From Zygnema cylindricum (taxonomy: Eukaryota > Streptophyta > Zygnematophyceae > Zygnematales > Zygnemataceae): a DNA stretch of 64,000 nucleotides. The notes beneath the pieces were generated by a model. It made no database searches and was not told where the DNA came from. It saw only the letters and a program-made list of their open reading frames with translations. Below, one piece after another: positions 51,293 to 62,060 of the stretch. The position numbers and the translations under genes were made by a program. Each line of letters opens with the position of its first letter. The stretch's first letter is position 1. The stretch lies in assembly GCA_037447655.1 (NCBI GenBank), contig JBBHKE010002007.1:39231-103230 (forward strand), written 5' to 3'.

Positions 51293-52054
51293 ATGGCAAA
51301 TTCTGCATGGAAACGTGAAATGGAAAATGCCTTGAATGTGTTGAAAAAACATAGTGTGAAATTGGTCAAAAGATTTGATAATCATGCTGCTGCTTTGGAT
51401 GAAACACTTTCTGAGTTGAAAAGTGAATTGAATGATCTTAAGGAAAATGGAACTATTTCAAATCAGAAATTGGATGAGCTAATAAATTTAATTCACGCCA
51501 GAAATGATGTTAATGACCAAAAGGGTGAGAGTAGTAAGAGAAATGCCAGTTTTAGGGAAGATGATCACGATAGACCTAAGAAGATAGGGGATATGAAATT
51601 GTTTATTATTGAAGCACCATCATTTGATGGTAAGAACATTGATGAGTTAGATGCTTGGGTTTTTCATATAGAGTATTATTTAGAATCAAGGAATTGTGAT
51701 CGTGATGATTACACTTCTTTTGCTGTTAGCTGTCTGAAAGGTGATGCTCAGATTTGGTATTACACTCAGAGAAGGTCTAATTTGATTTCTGATAATGCTG
51801 ATTGGGAAGCTTTTAAGACCGCGATCAAATCGCGTTACTTATCTGTCACTTATAAATCCATAATAAATGAAAAATGGCTTAACTGTAAACAGACTGGATC
51901 TGTGAAAGATTATATTGTGGAATTTGACTCATCAAGCATGCATGTCATATGTTTGACTAATGAAATGGCTAAGTTGCATTTCCTGAACTCTCTGGATCTT
52001 ATACTGAAATCAAAACTGAAACATCAAAAATTTGTTAATTTGGAAGAATTCTAA
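51293..52054 (+). pseudogene. Ty3/Gypsy gag
   Basis: The frame starts at ATG 51293 (MANSAWKREMEN) and runs about 253 residues. It has an N-terminal coiled-coil-like part and a Retrotrans_gag core: 'FDGKNIDELDAWVFHIEYYL', 'LKGDAQIWYY', 'WEAFKTAIKSRYLS' and 'GSVKDYIVEFDS'. It would form the particle capsid. A stop at 52052-52054 cuts it before the zinc knuckles. Confidence 0.85.
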
Positions 52055-52620
52055 GATAAGTCATTAGAATTAGAGGATCAGTTGGGGTATAATCGAGAAA
52101 CTCGATCACTCAGGGTAATTTAAATGAAGTATCAGAGTGGGGTGAGGAGGAATTTGAAAAAAAGGGTGTGAATGTAGGTCTTGTGAATAAGCAAAATATC
52201 TTCAGGGGAAATCAAAGGGGTGGACAGAGTGTTAACGCAGGAAATAAATTTTACAATAGAGAGGGCTACATTAAGAGTCCTAAACCAAACATTAATGCTC
52301 AGAAACCTAATCTTACCATACCCACATGCACTATCGGTCAAAAACGAGGTCATAGGGCATTTGAGTGTGCACAACTGAAGAAAATTAACGTTTATAACTA
52401 TGGAGAGGAAGGACATTTCAGTAGGGAGTGCACAAACCGAAAAAAAAAGTCACTTGTTTTAAATGCGAAGGTCAAGATCATTATGCTAAAGACTGTACAG
52501 ATAAGAGATCTCTAAAAACAGTTGATGTCAATGAAAGTCTTCAGGAAGATATTGCATTATACCTAGCTGAACAGGAAGCCCAAGAGGTGGGAAACGGAAA
52601 AGACTAGATGAAAGTCCTTA
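52055..52620 (+). pseudogene. Gypsy zinc-knuckle region, broken
   Basis: Three CCHC-like knuckles are recognisable. The first has a Cys replaced ('CTIGQKRGHRAFEC', about 52327). The second has two replaced ('VYNYGEEGHFSREC', about 52390). The third is intact but in another frame ('CFKCEGQDHYAKDC', about 52455). Stops and frameshifts make this non-functional. Confidence 0.75.
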
Positions 52621-52621
52621 G

Positions 52622-53330
52622 TTGAGTCGACCAGATCCAGAGGTTACGGAGTTAACTTTGGAGGGCAAACTAATGAATGGAAAGGCTATGATAGTTGAAT
52701 TTATTATGATGCTAACTACACTCCATAATTTGAAAAATCCTTCTGATGAAACATTTAACAATAGACCTATGCTAGGACAGTTAAGTAACGATGCCACCAA
52801 ACACAGTTTGATCAAATTCAAGTTGTTAGTGGAAGGCAAACCATTGAAAGTTATGGTAGATTTGGGTGCTACGCATAATTTTATTTCACATAAATTTGTA
52901 GAGGATTACCTAAATTTTGAAAAGAATTATCCAGCACAGGAAAAAGAATTCCTCGCAATAGTTCATGCATTGGTGAAATGGCGTTGTTATTTGCATAATA
53001 AAGAATTTACAGTTCACTGTGATAATAAGGCACTCTCTTATCTTCAAGGATTATGTGATGCACAAATTATGACTAGTATGACTAGGTGGATGTAAAAATT
53101 GGCATATTTCAAATTTAATGTCAAACATATTCCTGGAAAGACAAATGTAATAGCAAATCCTTTTAGTAGATGTTTTGGAATAAGTGTGGTGGTGCGAGAT
53201 GAATTATTTTTAGATGCTGTTACAAATGGTTATGATAAAGACCGTTATTCTGTTGTGATTTGCAAGAATATTTCGGGAGGAAATTCTGACCCATTAAATA
53301 AAGGCATGTCAACAACTTTAGAATAGAAGA
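52622..53330 (+). pseudogene. Gypsy protease fused to RNase H, reverse transcriptase missing
   Basis: 'GKPLKVMVDLGATHNFISHK' (about 52833-52892) is the retropepsin active-site region with DLGA in place of the usual D(S/T)GA. The frame runs within about 10 codons into 'EKEFLAIVHALVKWRCYL' and 'HCDNKALSYL' (52940-53040), which is RNase H, then 'FNVKHIPGKTNVIANPFSR'. The whole reverse transcriptase normally in between is absent, an internal deletion near 52920. A stop at about 53092-53094 follows. Confidence 0.85.
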
Positions 53331-53399
53331 TGGTTTACTGTATTTGGGAACAGGGGATAGATCATGCATTCCTCAAATGGGGACTTAAGCAAACAACTT

Positions 53400-54225
53400 T
53401 TATAGGAAGCCCATGAGCATTTAGGACATCTACGTCGAGATAAAACTCTCGGTTGTAGAGTAGATTGTTTAGGCCTGGAATGGAAAAGAAGGTGTCGAAA
53501 AAAGTGGAAAGTTGTGTCCTTTGCCAACAGAATAAACCTAGTAACCAAAAACCTAGAAGTCTTTTAAAACCTTTAGATATCCCCGAAAGACCATGGGAAT
53601 CTGTCAGTATGGATTTTATTGTCAATTTACCAACTACATCTAGAAGAAAAGACGGTATCATGGTCGTAGTCGATAGGTTCAAGCAATCTTTATCCCTTGC
53701 AAAACTACTCATTCAGTTGTAGATATAACAAAGTTATATTTTGACAAAGTGGTCAAACATCATGGAGTTCCCTTGTCTATAGTCAGTGTTAGGGATTCTA
53801 AATATTCGTCTGCATTTTGGGAAAAAATACAGCAAAATTCAGGCACTGAATTAAAAATGAGTACCTCTTATCATCCTTAGACAAATGAACAAACAGAAAG
53901 GATGAACCATACACTGGAAGAAAAGTTTAGGACTGTTTCCGATGGAGTTCATAACACATGGGAATCTAAACTGCCATTAATGGAATTTGCATAAAATCCA
54001 TGTAAACGTTCTGGCACAGGATTCTCACTGTTTGAAGTTGCATACAATTACCAACCGAGAAAAGCATTGGACTTAATACCTATGGTCACTCAAGAGAATA
54101 AGGGATCTGGAACGGAATTTTGGGAATACATTTAAACAGTCTTGAAAACATTCAGGGATGCATTAGGTGGAGGCACAAAGAAGGCATGAACTAAATGCTA
54201 ACCGCAAATTGGGTAATTGGGATGC
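53400..54225 (+). pseudogene. Gypsy integrase relic
   Basis: A zinc-binding part, 'EAHEHLGHLRRDKTL' with downstream 'CVLCQQNKPSNQKP', is split by a frameshift near 53470. The core has 'WESVSMDFIVNLPTT' (first catalytic Asp), 'SIVSVRDSKYSSAFW' (second Asp) and 'NEQTERMNHTLEE' (Glu). Stops at 53720, 53878 and 53992 break the frame. Confidence 0.8.
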
Positions 54226-54310
54226 AAATCCATGTAAACGTTCTGGTATAGGATTCTCACCGTTTGAAGTTGCATACAGATACCAACCGAGAAAAGCATT
54301 GGACTTAATA
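53994..54310. repeat. 85 bp direct duplication in the integrase relic
   Basis: Positions 53994-54078 and 54226-54310 are 85 bp copies differing at about five bases. The second copy ends 3 bp before the LTR of element C2. Confidence 0.9.
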
Positions 54311-54313
54311 GCT

Positions 54314-55470
54314 TGTTGATTTTTGTGTATTTTCTAGTCTGTAAATAGGATAGAAAAAGGCAGAGGCAGTCTCCCTCTAACTCCCCTTTCCAAGCCCCCA
54401 CACTTGTTGCAGTCACTGAAGGCTGGATAGGGAGCTAGAGCCATGGCTGCCTGAGCTCTCTAGAGAAGACAGGGGTTAAGTTAGGTACTCTTACCAAAAG
54501 TTAGTTGGCAGATCCAGGAATTGATCCTGGTACCGGACGTCTGACAATCGGTCATAGCAGTTAGCTTTAACCGTTTAGTCTAGCGCTAGTATTAAGACAT
54601 ACTAGGTTTGATAATTATTTATTTAGTTTTACGTAGACTTTATCATTTAACTGTAAATATATACGTAGTGCATAGATACAGTTATATAAAGTACAAAGTA
54701 CGATATGGTTACGAAATAAATACCGCGCATTTTGTTAGACATCAAAAAGAATACCGCGCAAGTATTTATGACGGCTACGATTGAAATCCGGATTTGATCA
54801 GACGGCTGCGAAGGATGCCGAGATCGCGGAATAGGATTTTGGCGGTTTGCGATCACCGCCACATCGCATGACACGTGGCAAAACCACATTGGATTGCGGC
54901 AACTCCGGGGATTACGAAAACGAATCCCGATATGACATGTGTCAACATTTTGGCCATGTCGTACGATGGCCATACAGAAAGTACACCTGCACATGTACTT
55001 TTATGTACGGCACAGTATTCTAATTGGTGCCGTACTTTAGTAAATAGAGTTTTAGAGGTGCAATAGGACTTAGAAAATTTTGGGTAGGTAGCTGCCTCTT
55101 CAGAGAGCACCTTGTATAAATGGCAAACTTTGGCCAGCCATAACTATCAATTTACTTAACCCTTTTCAGTGATTCTTTTTGCTACGTACTCACGCGAGTC
55201 CAGGCTACACAAGAGGGTAGTCAGTCAGAGTTTTTGTCTACCAGGGTGGCGGTATTTCTAAGGTTAAGTCAAAGTGGGTGAATGTGTCCAAATCTCATAT
55301 TCTAACTTTGCATTCTGTGGTGGAACTGACCACACAGAAAGTGTTATTTCACAGGGGTGAATCTATATTTGGGTTCTGATTGTCAAGGGTTCAGTCATTT
55401 GGGTTTATATCAACTTGGATTCGGCACTATCTAGATAAGCTTCTTTTGGATCTGCATACTCTGAGGGCCA
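54314..55470 (+). mobile_element. 5' LTR and leader of Copia-like element C2
   Basis: It begins TGTTGATTTTTGTGTATTTT (54314), matching the 3' LTR start at 57501. It carries a tRNA-like antisense block (54490-54575), a CACGTG G-box (about 54873), a GTAC-rich block (54960-55030) and TATAAA (55115-55120). The LTR/leader boundary is unresolved because no canonical primer site was seen. The leader ends at the gag ATG. Confidence 0.8.
55115..55120 (+). promoter_or_regulatory. LTR TATA box of C2
   Basis: TATAAA in 'cttgtataaatggc', positionally conserved among the LTR copies. Confidence 0.6.
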
Positions 55471-56538
55471 ATGGAGGTCTCAGAGTTTCAGGTTATGGGC
55501 CCACCATCTGGGGTGCCTTTGTTCGATGGAACAGACTTCACTTTTTGGGAGTTTACAATGGCGGGGTTGCTTTTCGAGAAGCACTTATGGGGAATTCTTT
55601 CGGGACAAGTGAGATGTCCGCCACCTGGCTTTGGAGGAGCTTACTATGGAGATTCATCTGAGGCTGCCCCGAATATCAACCGGAGTTCAGATGCAACGGA
55701 AGGTGAAGGGAAAAATCTTTCCGTAGATAGGGAAATAGGGGAGAAGGAAAAAGGGACACCTATGGTGAGGGGAGCTAGGCTCTCAGCTATGGTACCACAT
55801 ATAGGGATTAAAATTGAAGAAAATGACAGAAAAATATGGGAATACAAAAACACTATAGCAAAACATCTCATACTTAGATATGTGTCTAAGTCGATAGATA
55901 TCACTCTTTTAAGTCTAACCAAGTCTTCAGAGATATGGGAAGCACTAATTCAGATTTATAAGAGTGAGACTATTCAGAGGCAGCAATTAGTAAAACAGGA
56001 AATAGAGGCCTACGTTTATAAAGGCGGTAGCATGATAGAGTTTTGCAATGATATTGTTGCGTTATATGTTGAGCTTCCTAGTGCGGGATATGTAGAATCT
56101 GAGGAGAGTAAGATTAATACACTACTTATGAAACTCCCGGATGAGTACGAAAACATCATTTGTCGTATGCAGGCAATGGATGGCTCCTCGTGGACTTGGA
56201 GCTTTACCATGGGGATAATTCTTGTGAGGGAAAGCACTTTGGAGCTTCGTATGGGAAGGGACAGGGTCAATGCATTTTCAGCTAGTGGTGATTGGCGGAA
56301 GCGTGATGAGAGGAATGGTGGTAACGAGCGGAAGCGTGATGAGAGGAAAAAAGACAAAAGTAAACCTTATCGGAACTTTGGTGGAACTAGAGGGAGAAGA
56401 AAAGAAAGAGGAGCTTTGAAAAAGGGGGTTTGCTTCTTTTGTAGGGAACTGGGTCATTATATGGAGGAATGCCCTTGTTTGGAAAAACTTAGAAGTTGGA
56501 ATGTGAATGAGGAGGAAGAAGTGGAAGAGGAGAAATAG
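55471..56538 (+). CDS. gag of Copia-like element C2, best-preserved copy
   Basis: An intact frame of 355 residues runs from ATG 55471 to TAG 56538. In order it has an N-terminal 'GVPLFDGTDFTFWEF' box, a UBN2-like capsid part with 'KSIDITLLSLTKSSEIWEAL' and 'LLMKLPDEYENII', a basic repeat region (WRKRDERNGG-type, about 272-310), and one CCHC knuckle 'CFFCRELGHYMEEC' (about 319-332). It then becomes acidic. This gag type is typical of Ty1/Copia. The stop lies in the acidic tail, where copy C1 reads on, so it may be a recent mutation. Confidence 0.8.
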   Translation: MEVSEFQVMGPPSGVPLFDGTDFTFWEFTMAGLLFEKHLWGILSGQVRCPPPGFGGAYYGDSSEAAPNINRSSDATEGEGKNLSVDREIGEKEKGTPMVRGARLSAMVPHIGIKIEENDRKIWEYKNTIAKHLILRYVSKSIDITLLSLTKSSEIWEALIQIYKSETIQRQQLVKQEIEAYVYKGGSMIEFCNDIVALYVELPSAGYVESEESKINTLLMKLPDEYENIICRMQAMDGSSWTWSFTMGIILVRESTLELRMGRDRVNAFSASGDWRKRDERNGGNERKRDERKKDKSKPYRNFGGTRGRRKERGALKKGVCFFCRELGHYMEECPCLEKLRSWNVNEEEEVEEEK

Positions 56539-57366
56539 GATGATTATATTTTAGAGCTTCTCCGGATTAGTAGTATGGGGAAGAGAGAAAAGCACACAGA
56601 AATTCCACGAAAGCAACAGTGTGCTTTTGAAGGTATAAGGGAAGTAAAGAGAGAGGAGGTACTTGAGGATGTCGAGGAGTGTAGAGTGTATGACTTAGAA
56701 ATGAGAAAGTCAGATCTAGGATCCATAAGCGAAAACAGGAAAGATAAAATTAATAACGATAATTTATAGATAATAGGGAAACAGAAAACTAGTTGGAAAG
56801 GGAGACTTCAACGGGAATCCGAGGAAAGGGGAGAAGTGAAAGTCGAAGAGGTTTTAAAGGATAGGGGAGAAGAGAAATATTTGATTAAAGGTTTAGGGGA
56901 GAAGAAATATTTATTGGGAATTAAAATAGAAAGTGATAGTGGAAAGAATTCCATGGGAGAGAGTGAGGGAAGTTCAGAAAATGGGGTAGTTATCATTGAT
57001 AAAAATATGAGTACGGAAGATGTAGATCTTATGAGGAACTTAGTGGGGACTAGTGGTTTTTAGGAATATTTGGAGGTAGATGGATTTGACATCACTACAT
57101 GGTGTGATGTCGCTTGTAAAGATGTGCCTGTAAAAGGGTTATCATACGGGTATATGTTGCAGATTGGAGATGGGGCTGGCTGTTTGGATTGCAAGAGAGA
57201 AATCGGGTTATGTGTGGATGAAAAAGTGATGAGGTGGATAAAATCTTTGCTCGGGGTTATGAAAATTGGGATGCTTAATAAAATATGTGATCAGCAAGAT
57301 CGAATGTTTACTTCAGCTCATCTAATGGACCTTTTAAAATGTGAGGGTATTGTCATAAAGGTTTAA
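56539..57366 (+). pseudogene. second conserved ORF of element C2 (unknown function)
   Basis: Past the gag stop the coding similarity to C1 continues in shifting frames: an acidic Lys/Glu-rich linker, then 'SGKNSMGESEGSSENG' and 'KNMSTEDVDLMRNLVG' (to about 57060). After a stop at 57061 come 'YMLQIGDGAGCLDCKREIGL' and 'VMRWIKSLLGVMKIGMLN' (57150-57285). No pol domain is present. The part shared with C1 shows many third-position differences, hinting at past selection on the protein. Not recognised. Confidence 0.55.
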
Positions 57367-57487
57367 AAAGGAAAAGGAAAAAGGAAAAGGAAAAAGGAAA
57401 AGAGAAAAAAAATATATATAAAAAAATTGGGAGGGAGTATTTTGGTTTTTTTTTTTGTGTGTCGGAGTTGAAAGGAAAATAGACTAG

Positions 57488-57500
57488 AAAATAAGGGGAG
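57488..57500 (+). other. polypurine tract of C2
   Basis: 'aaaataaggggag' lies directly before the TGTT of the 3' LTR, the expected site for plus-strand priming. Confidence 0.6.
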
Positions 57501-58515
57501 TGTTCATTTTTGTGTATTTTCTAGTCTGTTAATAGGATAGAAAAAGGCAGAGGCAGTCTGCCTCTAACTCCCCTTTCCAAGCCCCCACACTTGTTGTAGT
57601 CACTGAAGGCTGGATAGGGAGCTAGAGCCATGGCTGCCTGAGCTCTCTAGAGAAGACAGGGGGTAAGTTAGGTACTCTTACCAAAAGTTAGTTGGCGGAT
57701 CCAGGAATTGATCCTGGTACCGGACGTCTAACAATCGGTCGTAGCAATTAGCTTTAACCGTTTAGTCTAGCGCTAGTATTAAGACAACATACTAGGTTTG
57801 ATAATTATTTATTTAGTTTTACGTAGACTTTATCATTTAACTAGAAATATATACGTACTGCATAGATATAGTTATATAAAGTACGAAGTACGATATGGTT
57901 ACGAAATACATACCGCGCATTTTGTTAGACATCAAAAAGAATACCACGCAAGTATTTATGACGGCTACGATTGAAATCCGGATTTGATCGGATGCCCGCG
58001 AAGGATGCCGAGATCGCGGAATAGGATTTTGGCGGTTTGCGATCACCGCCACATCGAATGACACGTGGCAAAACACAGATTGGGCGCCCGGGGATTACGG
58101 AAACGAATCCCGATATGACGTGTCGACATTTGGCCATGTCGCATGGTCGTACAGAGTACCCACATGTACTTTTATGTACGGCACAGATTTAATTGGTGCC
58201 GTCCTTTAGTAGATGATTTTGAGGGGGACCAGAAACCGGTAGCTGCCTCTGTAGATCTTTCTGGCAGTCTAAGCCGCCATAACCATCACTTACTGACCAT
58301 AGCGATTCTTTTGCCGAACGACCACCAGGAGCTCCATGCCTTTGCCTCCGGTATCGATTAGGAAGTCGGGTGCAACCAGTTCTATCTTCGCGGGAAACAT
58401 AAGCAGATGCAGGGTGAATTCATTTTGCCGGAAGGGTTCATTTGGGTTTATACATCAGTTTAACATTAGGGTTCGCGGGATCCGCATACTCAGGAGTCCT
58501 TTGTGCCTTCTCTGC
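57501..58515 (+). mobile_element. 3' LTR of C2, degenerate in its right half
   Basis: Positions 57501-58140 match 54314-54980 very closely. From about 58140 on, similarity continues only in scraps ('gcgattctttt', 'tcatttgggtttat', 'tccgcatactc') with many small deletions. Like the C1 3' LTR, the match runs on past the LTR into leader sequence. Confidence 0.75.
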
Positions 58516-58520
58516 GCCTC

Positions 58521-59714
58521 ATGAAACTCTGAAACCTCCATTGGCCCTCTGAGTATGCAGATCCAAAAGAAGCTTATCTAGATATTGCCGACTCCAACTT
58601 GATATAAACCCAAATGACTGACCCCTTGACAGTCAGAACCCCAATATAGATTCACCCCTGGGAAATAACACTTTCCGTGTGTTCAGTTCCACCACAGAAT
58701 GCAAAGTTAGAATATGAGATTTGGACACTTTCACCCACTTTGACTTTCCCTTAGAAATACTACCACCTTGGCAGACAAAAGCTCAGACCGACTACAAATT
58801 TGTGTAGCCTATACTCCCCTGAGTCCGCAGAAAAAAGAATCACTGAAAATGGTCAAGTAAATTGATAGTTATGGCTGCCCAAAGTTAGCCATTTATACAA
58901 GGTGCTCTCTTAGAGAGAGGGTCCTATCTGTCAAATTTTTCTAAGTCCTATCTCCCTCTAAAACTCTATCTACTGAAGTATGGCACCAATTAAAACACTG
59001 TGTCGTACAGAAAGTACAGGTGCCGGTGTACTTTATATATGGCCATAGTACGACATGGCCAAAATGTTGACACATGTCATATCCGGATTCATTTCCGTAA
59101 TCACCGGAGTTGCCGCAATCCAATGTAGTGTTGCCACGTGTCACTCAATGTGGCGGTGATCGCAAACCGCCAAAATCATACTCCGCGATCTCGGCATCCT
59201 TCGCGGCCGTCCGATCAAATGTGGATTTTAATTGTGGCCGTCATAAATACTTGCGCGGTATTTTTTCCGGCGTCAATCAAACTGCGCGGTATTTATTTCG
59301 TATCCGTACCGTACATCGTACTTTACACAACTGTTTCTATACAGTATGCATATAGTTCTAGTTAAATGAATTAGTCTTATTGTAAACATTTAAATTAATA
59401 TCATACCCCGTATATTCTATCGTACAATTTAGACTATCTGGATAAGGTTACCGGCTGTTCCTACTGTGACAAATTGCAGGTACCAGGATCAAATCTTGGC
59501 TTTGTCAAAACTCCCTTTTAGACAAATACTTTATAAAACAACTACCTGTCTCTCTTTAGACAGCACAGGCAGCCATGGCTAACTCCTCCTCCAGTCTTCA
59601 GTGACTGCGACAAGTGTGGGGACTTGAGGAGGAGTTAGAGGCAGACTGTCAATATCTACTATTTTGCCTTTTATTTTGCAATCTATAGACCTAGAAAATA
59701 CTTGAATTCCAACA
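58521..59714 (-). mobile_element. inverted LTR and leader with gag start
   Basis: On the minus strand this reads LTR start (TGTTGGAATTCAAGTATTTT, from 59714), G-box (about 59136), TATA box (about 58893), leader, and the first gag codons (MEVSEFH, about 58544-58521). It faces the direct copy at 57501-58515, so the two form a roughly 2.2 kb inverted repeat. Confidence 0.8.
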
Positions 59715-59717
59715 AGA

Positions 59718-60380
59718 AGGCGGCAATAGATGCCGAGATCTCGAAGTAGGTTTTTGGCGGTTCGCTGTCACCGCCACGTTAATTAACACGTGGCACGACC
59801 ACATTGGCTTGGGGTATCCCAAGGATTATAGGAACGAGTCCGAATATGGCCTGTGTCGACTTTTTGGCCATGTCGTACGATGACCGTACAAAAGGTACAC
59901 CGACACTTATACCTTTATGTACTATACTGTAATGCGATTGGTCCGTACCTCAGTACTAGGGGGTTTAGAGAGGGGTTTTAGGACTTAAAATATTTTGGTA
60001 GGTAGGCACCTCTCTCCTAAAGAGCTTCTGTATAAAAGGTAAACTTTGGCTAGCCATAACTATCTTGACCATTTTCAGTGATTCTTTTTGCTGCGGATTT
60101 AGGGGAGTCCAGGCTACACAGGGGTGTAGTCGGTCAGAGTGTTTGCCTGCCAAGGTGTCTGAATTTCAAAGGGAAAGTCAAAGTGGGTAATGTTATCCAA
60201 AACTCATATTCTAACTTCGCAGTCTGTGGTGGAACTGAGCACCAAAAAGTCTTATTTCAGAGGAGTGAAGTTGTAATGCGGTTTTGATTATCAAGGGATC
60301 AATCATTTGGGTTTATATAAACTTGGAGTCAGCACTCTCTAGATTAGCTTCTTTGGATTTGCAAATTTTGTGTGGCAATG
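59718..60380 (+). mobile_element. direct LTR fragment lacking its first part
   Basis: It starts within the LTR at the 'gccgagatctcg' region, passes a G-box (59780), the GTAC block (59875-59950) and the TATA box (60031-60037), and ends at 'ggcaatggagcccattaaat' near the gag start. The inverted/direct junction is the same arrangement as near 1320. Confidence 0.75.
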
Positions 60381-60394
60381 GAGCCCATTAAATT

Positions 60395-60775
60395 TCACCC
60401 TTCTTCTCATTTTACTTTTTTTTTTCCCCTTCTCTCTACTTCTTTTCCTTCTCGTTTCTCCTCGTCCTTTTCTTTCCCCTCTCTTTCTCCTCCTCCACCT
60501 CAGTATCCTTCTTCGACACTTTTTCCTCTCGTGTATCCTTCTCCTTCTCTTCCGATTTTTCCTCTACCTTTTCTTTTTCTCCTCCTCCTTTTCTCCTTCT
60601 TCTTCTTCATCTATTTCACTCTTTCTTTTCCTTTCTCCCTCTCGTTTTTTTTCCCTTTCTCGTCAATTACCATTTTCCTTCCCCTACTCTTTTTCCTATT
60701 TTCTCTTTTCACTATTCCTTCTCCTTGTACTTTCGCGTCTCCTTTTCATTTTTGCCATTTTTTTTCCTTGACTGA
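60395..60775. repeat. pyrimidine-rich tract
   Basis: About 380 bp of T/C-rich DNA. The long open frames (Phe/Leu/Ser) are composition artefacts. Confidence 0.75.
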
Positions 60776-61270
60776 CATTGAGACAACAATCTACAACCCT
60801 AAACTGCACATAATAGATCAAATTCTTATAACCAATGAAACAAACCTAACCAAAAAGTAGTACCAAATAAATACACTAAATTACTGATAAATAATTTGAG
60901 ATAAACCTCTTACTGTAATTCACATAATACTCAAATAAAAATACAAGAAAAATTGAACCAATGTTGTTGAATTCAAACAATGATTTTGTCGAAAATCAGC
61001 CAAAATAATTGTAACTTTTTCTGATATCATTTATAAAATAAAAAACTCTCCATAGAAGTTTGTTATTTTTTTAACATTTTTTTTTCTATGATGTATAACA
61101 TTCTACAACACTAGTCAGCTAAAACTATTCTTTTCTCTACATCTTAAAAACACTCAAAACGGAAACCAAAAAGAAAAAGAGCTCAACTTTTAACAAATAG
61201 ACAAAAAAAATATTATTTTATATGGTCTTTTTCTTCCATACCAAAAAACACTTCAACGTGGACCTTCCTT
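60776..61270. other. AT-rich, no gene seen
   Basis: AT-rich sequence without recognisable genes or repeats. Confidence 0.4.
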
Positions 61271-61418
61271 CACTAAAGTGAAACATTTGTATTCTCAACT
61301 CTTTTTCCTCTCCTCTACCTTAAAATCACTTTTGGTATCTCTCTTTTCTTCTCTCTACCTCTCTCAGTTTTTGTCTCTCTCACACTAGCATGGATGCCCA
61401 CTATTTCTATCTCTCAAC

Positions 61419-61478
<60 letters not shown>

Positions 61479-62060
61479 TTAGCTCTTTTGCCAGAGCAAG
61501 CACACTAGCATGGATGCCCACTCTCACTCTCTCCTCTTTCTCTCTCTCTTTTATTAACTATTTTTCTTCTTTTAACTCTCTCTCTGCGTATACATAAATT
61601 ACCACAAATTTGAAAACCTCCTCTCTCTCCTCCTCCTCTCTTTCCTTTCTACCTCCCATAAAACACTTTCTCTTATTCTCTTTAAGCAGCCGTGCCTCCT
61701 CTTTCCCCTTCTCCTCCACCATAATTTTGCAATCCTCTTTGGACCATATATTTCTAATTCTTAATCCAAATCTTCCACAGACGGTGTAGCACCCCTACCT
61801 CTCCCTCCCCCCCTACCCTTGACAATTGCTCTCCTTACACCTCTCGAGCCCCTCCCCCTCCCTCTTTGCAACCCTAATCCGAAAGCATTCACGATTGCTC
61901 TCCTCTTTACACCCCCCCCCCCACATACATCTCTTTATCCCTCCCGTCTTCTTTACCTCACCTCTCTCACTCAGAAACCAGCCACAATATCAGATTTCCT
62001 GGCCTTTCGACCCCCCCCTCCCTCCTCTCCCTCCCCCGCTCGCCAACTATTGTCGGCCCC
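61271..62060. repeat. pyrimidine-rich DNA with (CT)n microsatellite
   Basis: It contains a (CT)n run at 61423-61471. 'cacactagcatggatgccca' is repeated at 61381 and 61500, flanking that run. The rest is C/T-rich to about 62060. Confidence 0.8.
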
